Made by a program: the position numbers and the translations under genes. This document shows positions 57,001 to 64,000 of a DNA stretch of 64,000 bases, one piece after another (position 1 is the stretch's first letter; each line of letters starts with the position of its first letter). The stretch is from Pseudo-nitzschia pungens (Eukaryota > Bacillariophyta > Bacillariophyceae > Bacillariales > Bacillariaceae). Under the pieces are notes generated by a model. That model made no database searches. It was not told where the DNA came from and was given only the letters and a program-made list of their open reading frames with translations. Where the stretch lies: contig CM074760.1 of NCBI GenBank assembly GCA_037355855.1, positions 186,001-250,000 on the forward strand, in the 5' to 3' direction.

Positions 57001-57095
57001 AATGTTACAGACTCAGACTCATATATTTAGACTCCGACTCCGACTCGCTCATTGGCTGTCGCTGATGCACTTGCCGGCCGACCGACCGACCGACC
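56901..57095 (+). repeat. Segmental duplication, first copy
   Basis: TCCGCTGACACAAAGACGCG, the GACTC/CAACT pentamer tract, CAACTCGCCCAATGTTACAG, ACTCAGACTC and CTTGCCGGCCGACCGA occur here in the same order and orientation as at 60931-61045. Weaker similarity extends upstream (CAGATTCCT, then ATTGCGATT and CATCATCATC). The two copies flank DUF4116 copy E. Confidence 0.8.
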
Positions 57096-57778
57096 GATTC
57101 CGCTGCTCATTGATGCAGAACTCCGTCGCAGACTCGATCTCTTCACCGCCGCTCGCTGCTTCCATTGCTGCCACAATCGCAAAACCACGGATCCGCAAGC
57201 GCAAGAATCTCGTGTCACGGCGGTGACGCATCTTCCCCGTCCCCTTCCCATCGGATCGCAGAAGCAATGGCGCTGGTTTGTTCGGTTCGGTTCGGTTCCG
57301 GTTCAGGCACCAACGCCCAACCCCGGGGCAACGACCCTCGCCGATCGATCCCTTCCGGCGTTGCTACACCCGCAAAACGCCGCGTACCGGGCGCTCTGTT
57401 TCCGGACGCTGCGCGGACGGAGGACCACTCTCCTCGCGGTGTTTTCGATTGCCACCGCCGCCAAAACCGCGCAACCGTCCGACTCCGAAACAAAAAAGAA
57501 AAAGAAAGAGCGGAGCGGAATCGAGAGGGTGTCACCCCCATCGCCGACGAGGAGCAATCGGAGCCCGCACCCCACCGAGATGTCCAACAAAAATAAAATA
57601 TCGGGGTCATTCGCAGCATTGCTCCGACACGAAGTAGCGTTGCGGAGCTACCCGTACCGATCTTGGTACTGTGTTTTGCATCCGTTCTGTGCAATCTCTC
57701 CCCGTTGTAACCATGGATTCGATGCTATTCGATTCGATTCGATTCTGTCCCGTTCCGTCCGGAGAGTTTTCCCACAAG

Positions 57779-57826
57779 ACACACACACACACACACACTC
57801 TCTCTCTCTTTCACACACACACACAT
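57779..57826. repeat. (AC)n-(CT)n-(AC)n microsatellite
   Basis: A compound dinucleotide repeat: AC units, then CT units, then AC units again. It is non-coding simple sequence. Confidence 0.9.
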
Positions 57827-58707
57827 AAAACGCGCTTGCGAGTAGAATCGGTGCGTGTGCTGCTCTCATGGTCATGGTGTGGTACGCCAGGACGAAAAGA
57901 AAAACTTCCGTCATGCCGCAACCCGCCGACAGTCCGTTGCCCCAAAAACGGACACGATGGAGTGTTGCTCCGGGAGGACGCGGTCGACGCCGAGGACTTG
58001 CGGCTCGGGCTCGGGGAGAGACGTCATCGCGGAGGAACGCGAGTTGGAACAAGACGAACGAGATGCCGAAAGCCGTACGGTAGCGATTGCGATTCATTCA
58101 TCTTCATTCCCTAAAAGTGACTTAGGACTGACTACTCCTCTTGTGTACTAGCTAGTACTACTACTACTACTATAACTATAACTGCCAAAAAGCATCCTTG
58201 CGTTCGCAGTACTTCGTCTTGGCTTTTTCATGGACGCCGGAACCACACCCCGGAATGGAGTGCGTGCGGACAAACTACACGCACACAACGCCGCAGCCAC
58301 GGCACAAAGCAAACGAACGACAATCTCGCAAACTAATGATCTCCTCGTCCGGATTCATTGTTCCTCTTCTTCGATTTTCACCGCAGCGAGCACGATCCGC
58401 GCGTTCTTGTTCTTTGTGTCATCTCACCGGATGCGTACTACTACTACTACTACTAGTAACATCCATATTGCAAGGCCAACAACAAGCCATTCTGCGAGAG
58501 GGATCCGCTAGTAGTACCTTACTGATACTAGCTACTAGTAGTAGAAGCAGCAGCTGCTACATGATGCAATGCTCCCGCACCTACTACTACGCGTAGACTA
58601 TCAGCAGTCCAAAATGAGTCACACTGCTAGTTGTAGTAGTCATTACTGGTCGTAAACAAGGAAATTATGGGTAAATTCAAATACTGCTGTATGATAAGAT
58701 TCTGTTG

Positions 58708-59890
58708 TTACAATACTGTAGTAGTACTGTACCAATAATCACGAGAGATTATCGTCTTTTCGTCTTGCGCACCGCTGGTTGGGTTCTTGAAAGATGCAAG
58801 GATAATCTCAATATCCCCTTTCAACTCTTCGGATGCAGCATATTCTTCCAAGACCAGTCCATTGTTACTATTCACTGCAGCCAAGACACCAGTGTTTCTG
58901 TCGTTTCGCAAATCTTCCTCTGGTGTAAAGCGCAATGTCTCCGTTGTTTCGCAAGTCTTCGGATGCATGCCGCAAGGCCTGTCTATCATTATTTACTGCA
59001 GCGACGACAATGTCTCTGTCGGCCCTCAACTCTTGGGATGCATATTCCAAGGCCAATCCATTATTGTTCACTGCAGCCAAGACAATGTCTCTGTCGTTTC
59101 GCAAATCTTCGGATGCATATTCCAAGGCCCAAGCATCATTATTCACCGCAGCCAAGACAATGTCTCTGTCGTTTCGCAAATCTTCGGATGCATATTCCAA
59201 GGCCCAAGCATCATTATTCACCGCAGCCAAGACAATGTCTCTGTCGTCTTGCAAATCTTCGGATGCAAAGCGTAAGGTCATTCCATTATCATTCACTGCA
59301 GCCAGGACAATGTCTCTGTCGTCTTGCAACCTTTCGGATGCAAAGCGTAAGGTCATTCCATTATCATTCACTGCAGCCAACACAATGTCTCTGTCGTTTT
59401 TCAACTCTCTGGATGCATATTGCAAGGCCAGTCCATCATTATTCACCGCGGACAAGACAATGGCTCTGTCGGCCCTCAACTCTTCGGATGCATGTTGCAA
59501 GGCCGATTCATGAGGATATTCCAAGGCCGATTCAACATTATTCACTGCAGCCAAGACAATGTCTCTGTTGTTTCGCAAGTCTTTGGATGCATATTGCAAG
59601 GCCCATCCATTGTTATTCACTGCAGCCAAGACAATGTCTCTGTCATTTCGAAACTGTTTGGATGCATACCGCAAGCCCAATCCATCATGATTCACTACAG
59701 CCAATACAATGTCTCGGTCATTTTGCAACTCTTCGGATGCACAATACAAGATCACCGCTCCTATTTCTTCATGATTCAATGCACACAAGATGAAGTCTCT
59801 ATCGTTTAGCAACTGTTCAGATGCAGCGGACAAGAAATCTTTCCGATAGCGTTCCAATTCAATCTTTTCGGAATCGGTGGGGTTACTCAT
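58708..59890 (-). CDS. DUF4116 repeat protein, copy E, with a 3' frame break
   Basis: The ATG at 59890 (MSNPTDSEKIELERYRKDF) is preferred because it aligns with the start of the other copies and follows the shared leader; the frame is open upstream to 60091. The N-terminal module is shortened relative to copies A, D and F. About 12 units follow on the pattern LRNDRDIVLAAVNNDAWALEYASED, several nearly identical to their neighbours. The main frame ends at 58868. Near 58930 a unit has lost sequence (NNGDI followed directly by AL), and the +1 frame resumes with LRFTPEEDLRNDRN, VLAAVNSNNGLVLEEY and ELKGDIEIILASF, the usual C-terminus, ending at 58708. The gene therefore lost a few bases late in its life or carries an assembly error. 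DUF4116 function is unknown. Confidence 0.8.
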
Positions 59891-59985
59891 TCTTGTTGCT
59901 TTTGTTTGAAAGTGTTGATTGATACTTCTTGTTGTACTTTTTGAAATTGTTTGTATGTGTAGATTATGAGGGAAGAAACGAGGAA
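59891..59985 (-). promoter_or_regulatory. Conserved 5' leader of DUF4116 copy E
   Basis: Nearly identical to the leaders of copies D and F over about 75 bases before the ATG, with small insertions (GTACAACAAGAAGTATCAAT). Similarity continues further upstream to about 60300 when compared with 63700-63880 (GACCAAGACTGAATT, GGAATGCGTCTTTTCGATCG, TATCAGCTGTCCCC). Confidence 0.7.
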
Positions 59986-60091
59986 ACACGAACGGAGGAG
60001 AAAAGAAAAATACTGCTGTACTTGCAATTCTGGTACTAGTAGTAGTACCAGGTATCTTACCGTTACAAGAAGAAAGACGAGTATCATTCAA

Positions 60092-61197
60092 AAAAGTGGG
60101 GGTTTGGTTTGATTGAGATCGATGTTCTCTGCGTAAGACTAAGATTACTCGTACGGTAACTTACGGTACGGCAAGTTACGACCAAGACTGAATTCTTCTT
60201 CACGAGCAGATTCACTCGTGGAATGCGTCTTTTCGATCGGTTTTAAAAAAAGAATACTGGTTCTTACTACGTACGTAATTCTTATCAGCTGTCCCCTCCA
60301 CGACTTCAATGTTGTTTCGTCAGGAGTTTAGGGCATTTTGACATTCGTCTGGTGGTAGATTTTTCTACGGTAACCTTACTGGATTCTAATACGCGTACAC
60401 GACTCCGTCATTTAGCAGAAACAAACTCTACGGTAATTAGTGCTAATTTTCTACCGTACACAAATTCATGTACCAATATCATGTAGAATTAGTAGTACTA
60501 GTAAGGTTAGTATTAGTATTAGTACTAGTACTACTACTACAAAGATTACTGGAGAGATTCTTTCTCCGGGAGTTGCCTTTTTTGATAGAATGTTCAACCG
60601 CATCCCTGCCTCGGAGTATTTTTGAAAGGTAATACCAGGTACGAGGCCAAACTCACACTTTTTGGTTCGTCACGTAAAGGCCTCTTGGTTTCCTGCACTG
60701 TCCTGCACTACGTACGGAACTACTACTCCTACTAGTATTGCACCATTCCTTCTTCCACCGCCCCAATCTCCGCCGTGATGTTAAGGTACCAGGTAAGGTC
60801 TTACGACTGGATCCCGACCGCCAGATTCCTCGGGGATGAGTATATTAAGGGTGCCATCGCGATCGCGATTGCGATTCTTGCATCATCATCAATACCGTCG
60901 ATGCGGATAGACCGACTCGCCACGGAGAGATCCGCTGACACGAAGACGCGGTAGTCGACTCGACTCGACTCAACTCGCCCAATGTTACAGACTCAGACTC
61001 GCTCATTTCTGTCGCTGACACACTTGCCGGCCGACCGATCGCTTCACCGCCGCCATTGCCGCTCAGTGCTGCCGCTGCTCTCTCTGGTGCAGCTGCTTCG
61101 GCTCACCACCACCGCTGGTTGATGTCAGATTTCACGCGGTGCGGTGCTTCTTTTTGGTGGGCTCATTCTCGTCCGCTTCGGAGGAACCACTCGCTCT
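60092..61197. other. Intergenic region between DUF4116 copies E and F
   Basis: Holds the distal promoter-like similarity block to about 60300, an ACT/AGT stretch near 60490-60540, and the second copy of the segmental duplication. The short plus frame 60440-60625 is not supported. Confidence 0.5.
60931..61045 (+). repeat. Segmental duplication, second copy
   Basis: Matches 56901-57095 with a shorter GACTC/CAACT tract. The following bases, CTTCACCGCCGCCATTGCCG and on to 61080, also resemble 57138-57175. It lies immediately downstream of copy F. Confidence 0.8.
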
Positions 61198-63603
61198 TCA
61201 TTCGAGAGAATAGTATACCAGAGCAATAATGGAGAATTTTGATGCAAACTTTTTGGCCTCCAGATTCTGGTTGAAAGCTGCAAGGATAATCTCAATATCT
61301 CCTTTCAACTCTTCGGATGCATATTTCAATACCAGTCCATTATTATTAACTGCAGCCAAGACAATGTCTCTGTCGGCCCTCAATTCGTTGGATGAATATT
61401 TCAATGTCCATCCATTATTGTTCACTGCAGACAAGACAAACTCCCTGTCGGCCCTCAATTCTTGGGATGCATATTCCAAGGCCCGTCCATCATTGTTCAC
61501 TGCAGCCAAGACAATGTCTCTGTCGGCCCTCAATTCTTGGGATGCATATTCCAAGGCCCGACCATCATTGTTCACTGCAGCCAAGACAATTTCTCTGTCG
61601 GCCCTCAATTCGTGGGATGCATATTCCAAGGCCCATCCATGAGTGTTCACTGCAGACAAGACAAACTCCCTGTCGGTTTTGAACTCTTTGGATGCATGTT
61701 TCAAGGCAAATCCACCACGCTCCTTCACTGAAGCCAAGATAATGTCTCTGTCGGCCCTCAATTCTTGGGATGCCAATGCCGAGGCAAATCCATTATTGTT
61801 CACTGCAGCCAAGACAATGTCTCTGTCGGCCCTCAATTCTTGGGATGCATATTCCAAGGCCCATCCCTGATTGTTCACTACAGCCAAGACAATGTCTCTG
61901 TCGGCCCTCAATTCGTGGGATGCATGTTGCAAGGCAAATCCATTATTGTTCACTGCAGCCAAGACAATGTCTCTGTCGGCCCTCAATTCGTGGGATGCAT
62001 GTTGCAAGGCCAATCCAACATTGTTCACTGCAGCCAAGACAATGTCTCTGTCGGCCCTCAATTCGTTGGATGAATATTTCAATGTCCATCCATTATTGTT
62101 CACTGCAGACAAGACAAACTCCCTGTCGGCCCTCAATTCTTGGGATGCATATTCCAAGGCCCGTCCACCATTGTTCACTGCAGCTAAGACAATGTCGCTG
62201 TCGGCACTCAACTCTTCGGATGCATGTTGCAAGGCCAATCCAACATTGTTCACTGCAGCCAAGACAATGTCTCTGTCGGCCCTCAATCCTTGGGATGCAT
62301 ATCGCAAGGCCCGACCATCATTGTTCACTGCAGCCAAGACAATGTCTCTGTCGGCCCTCAATTCTTGGGATGCAAAGCGTAAGGCCCATCCACATCTATT
62401 CACTGCAGACAAGATGAAGTCTCTGTCGGCCCTCAATTCTTGGGATGCATATCGCAAGGTCCCAGCAATCTTATTCGTTGCAGACAAGATAAAGTCTCTG
62501 TCGGCCCTCAATCCTTGGGATGCATATCGCAAGGTCGATCCATTATTATTCATTGCAGACAAGATGAAGTCTCTGTCGGCCCTCAATCCTTGGGATGCAT
62601 ATCGCAATGTCCCAGCAATATTATTCATTGCAGACAAGATGAAGACTCTGTCGGCCCTCAATTCTTGGGATGCATATCGCAATGTCCCAGCAATATTATT
62701 CATTGCAGACAAGATAAAGTCTCTGTCGGCCCTCAATCCTTGGGATGCATATCGCAATGTCCCAGCAATCTTATTCGTTGCAGACAAGATAAAGTCTCTG
62801 TCGGCCCTCAATCCTTGGGATGCATATCGCAATGTCCCAGCAATATTATTCATTGCAGACAGGATAAAGTCACTGTCGGCACTTAATCCTTGGGATGCAT
62901 ATCGCAAGAAGGTCCCAGCAATCTTATTCGTTGCAGACAAGATGAAGTCTCTGTCGGCCCTCAATTCTTGGGATGCATATCGCAAGGTCCCAGCAATCTT
63001 ATTCGTTGCAGACAAGATGAAGTCTCTGTCGGCCCTCAATTCTTGGGATGCATATCGCAAGGTCCCAGCAATCTTATTCGTTGCAGACAAAATAAAGTCT
63101 CTGTCGGCCCTCAATTCTTGGGATGCATATCGCAAGGTCCCAGCAATCTTATTCGTTGCAGACAAAATAAAGTCTCTGTCGGCCCTCAATCCTTGGGATG
63201 CATATCGCAATGTCCCAGCAATCTTATTCGTTGCAGACAAGATGAAGTCTCTGTCGGCCCTCAATTCTTGGGATGCAAAGCGTAAGGCCCATCCACGTCT
63301 ATTCACTGCAGACAAGATGAAGTCTCTGTCGGCCCTCAATTCTTGGGATGCATATCGCAAGGTCCCAGCAATCTTATTCACTGCAGCCAACACCACTCCT
63401 CTATCGTGTCGTACAGTGTTCCCAAAATATTTCAGAAGCTTGCTGTATCGTTGCACCGCTGCCATGGCAACTTCTCTGTCCTCCAGCAATGGAGAGTTCT
63501 GACGACGTAGATCGACCAATGCGTTTCGGATCTGGAATATCTCTTCATTTCGAATGCGTTCCAGGAACGCAATCTTTTGTGAATCGGTGGGGTCGTTACT
63601 CAT
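61198..63603 (-). CDS. DUF4116 repeat protein, copy F (intact, about 30 units)
   Basis: The frame is intact and gives 801 residues from the ATG at 63603 (MSNDPTDSQKIAFLERI). The shared N-terminal module (LEDREVAMAAVQRYSKLLKY, then FGNTVRHDRGVV) is followed by about 30 units of 25 residues with no charged insert. Units 1-13 are of a special type (RADRDFILSATNKIAGTLRY), almost identical to one another. Units 14-30 are the ordinary type (RADRDIVLAAVNNNG-xAL-xYAS). The C-terminus is EELKGDIEIILAAFNQNLEA followed by KKFASKFSIIALV, like copy A. The regular length suggests an uninterrupted alpha-solenoid. No signal peptide or membrane segment is present, so it is probably cytosolic or nuclear. DUF4116 function is unknown. 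The whole antisense strand is also open (61871-63502 +) as a by-product of the repeat. Confidence 0.92.
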   Translation of the reverse strand: MSNDPTDSQKIAFLERIRNEEIFQIRNALVDLRRQNSPLLEDREVAMAAVQRYSKLLKYFGNTVRHDRGVVLAAVNKIAGTLRYASQELRADRDFILSAVNRRGWALRFASQELRADRDFILSATNKIAGTLRYASQGLRADRDFILSATNKIAGTLRYASQELRADRDFILSATNKIAGTLRYASQELRADRDFILSATNKIAGTLRYASQELRADRDFILSATNKIAGTFLRYASQGLSADSDFILSAMNNIAGTLRYASQGLRADRDFILSATNKIAGTLRYASQGLRADRDFILSAMNNIAGTLRYASQELRADRVFILSAMNNIAGTLRYASQGLRADRDFILSAMNNNGSTLRYASQGLRADRDFILSATNKIAGTLRYASQELRADRDFILSAVNRCGWALRFASQELRADRDIVLAAVNNDGRALRYASQGLRADRDIVLAAVNNVGLALQHASEELSADSDIVLAAVNNGGRALEYASQELRADREFVLSAVNNNGWTLKYSSNELRADRDIVLAAVNNVGLALQHASHELRADRDIVLAAVNNNGFALQHASHELRADRDIVLAVVNNQGWALEYASQELRADRDIVLAAVNNNGFASALASQELRADRDIILASVKERGGFALKHASKEFKTDREFVLSAVNTHGWALEYASHELRADREIVLAAVNNDGRALEYASQELRADRDIVLAAVNNDGRALEYASQELRADREFVLSAVNNNGWTLKYSSNELRADRDIVLAAVNNNGLVLKYASEELKGDIEIILAAFNQNLEAKKFASKFSIIALVYYSLE
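62410..63395 (-). repeat. Homogenised 75-bp tandem repeats within DUF4116 copy F
   Basis: About 13 consecutive 75-base units encoding ADRDFILSA-type repeats differ from one another at only a few positions. One unit has three extra bases (AAGAAGGTCCC, near 62906), keeping frame. The outermost units on both sides (ending GWALRFASQEL) are nearly identical, as expected from unequal crossing-over. Confidence 0.9.
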
Positions 63604-63700
63604 TCTTGTTGCTTTTGTTTGAAAGTGTTGTATTGTATACTTCTTGTACTTTTTGAAATTGTTTGTATTTGTAGATTATGAGGAAGGGAATGAGTAAGCA
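63604..63700 (-). promoter_or_regulatory. Conserved 5' leader of DUF4116 copy F
   Basis: Same leader as before copies D and E, with a short TACAA insertion relative to copy D. In this copy the leader is not open in frame with the protein, which supports the ATG at 63603 as the true start and the leader as untranslated. Confidence 0.7.
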
Positions 63701-63857
63701 CAAACGGAGGACGAGAAAAGAAAGACGCGAGTAGAAGTGGTTTGGTTCGTACGGTACGACCAAGACTGAATTGTTCGTCACAACCAGGTTCACTCGCGGA
63801 ATGCGTCTTTTCGATCGAAATATTAGGTCTTAAAAAAAGAAGAGTGTACGTACTGCA

Positions 63858-63938
63858 GAATTCCTATCAGCTGTCCCCGGGTTTCAGTAGAAATTAGTAG
63901 TCGGGGGCGTAGAACCGGGGGACAGCTGATAAGAATTT
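63858..63938. repeat. Inverted repeat with 26-base arms
   Basis: The arms at 63858-63883 and 63913-63938 are complementary at about 24 of 26 positions (core TATCAGCTGTCCCC / GGGGACAGCTGATA), separated by 29 bases. A single arm-like sequence occurs at 60276-60296 in the same position relative to copy E, and a partial one at 3478-3492. Confidence 0.8.
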
Positions 63939-64000
63939 TGTAGTATCGGTACGTGCACTTCGTAATACCAATAGTACCGGTACACCTAAGGTTAAGGTCT
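63939..64000. other. Window end, no feature
   Basis: The last bases are GTACCGGTAC- and TAAGGTTAAGG-type intergenic sequence. Confidence 0.5.

Larger units (their letters stand above)
55481..58707. other. Intergenic region between DUF4116 copies D and E
   Basis: Bases 55555-56110 are AT-rich with many GTACGG/TAAGGTTAC motifs. From 56640 simple repeats predominate. The GC-rich block 57050-58090 is open in several frames on both strands (57052-57828 +, 57215-57694 -) without any domain or a consistently better frame, so no gene is called. Bases 58130-58600 hold another ACT/AGT island. Confidence 0.45.

Noticed and set aside
57052..57828. 258-codon plus-strand frame in a GC-rich block, and 57215-57694 on the minus strand
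   Set aside because: Both are open only because the block is GC-rich and repeat-laden; neither shows a domain, signal or repeat of its own.
61871..63502. 543-codon open frame on the plus strand opposite DUF4116 copy F
   Set aside because: It mirrors the 75-bp repeat of the minus-strand gene; a repeat without antisense stops keeps the other strand open. The peptide (AKTMSLSALNSWDAY repeats) matches no family. Similar antisense frames lie opposite copies A, D and E.

Overview
The window looks like nuclear DNA of a stramenopile, most likely a pennate diatom. The evidence is spliced genes with short GT-AG introns, protein families that are common in diatoms (DUF4116 repeat arrays, a DUF6824-like segment, a TupA-like ATP-grasp enzyme), presequences in which a signal peptide meets a Phe as in secondary-plastid targeting, and GC-richer genes scattered through AT-rich, microsatellite-laden intergenic DNA. 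I saw no rRNA, tRNA, CRISPR array, operon or viral gene. The species assignment is inference.

Layout. From 1 to about 34 kb single-copy genes lie widely spaced: a small tandem winged-helix-like protein (1.7-2.2 kb, -), a possible single-pass membrane protein (4.7-5.3 kb, -), a multi-pass membrane protein (7.7-8.9 kb, +), an intron-containing ribonuclease Z with an N-terminal SAP domain (10.5-13.2 kb, +), a small cysteine-rich secreted or tail-anchored protein with an intron (15.7-16.5 kb, -), an NADP-dependent MDR oxidoreductase (17.9-19.0 kb, -), a CCHC/GRF/CCCH zinc-finger protein with a Ser/Asp tail (20.2-21.4 kb, +), an acidic putatively myristoylated protein with a decayed 3' part (22.5-23.6 kb, +), a tandem WW-domain reading frame broken twice (24.0-24.3 kb, -), a protein kinase (25.9-27.8 kb, +), a 594-bp foldback element (30.1-30.7 kb) and a secreted Cys-rich protein (32.7-33.5 kb, +). 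A CobW/COG0523 GTPase with a metal-binding Cys/His array follows (34.4-36.7 kb, -), and a TupA-like ATP-grasp type II membrane protein lies at 45.7-47.6 kb (+).

From 38.8 kb to the end the window is dominated by a local expansion of DUF4116 repeat genes: four substantial copies, all on the minus strand (38.9-40.6, 52.6-55.4, 58.7-59.9, 61.2-63.6 kb), plus two wrecked copies (42.8-43.3 kb, -; 43.3-44.0 kb, +). The copies at 55, 60 and 63.6 kb share a nearly identical 5' leader. One copy carries a homogenised block of 75-bp units and another has a DUF6824-like insert. A GC-rich minisatellite of about 147-bp units separates the first copy from the broken ones, and a segment of about 200 bp is duplicated between 57 and 61 kb. 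This is an active tandem-duplication region.

The most unusual window-wide observation is that about ten coding regions need a change of reading frame, and every one is in the same direction (+1). Assembly base insertions, real frameshift mutations and programmed frameshifting are all possible. Intergenic DNA is also marked by ACT/AGT triplet islands and by many copies of a GTAAGGTTAC-like motif on both strands.
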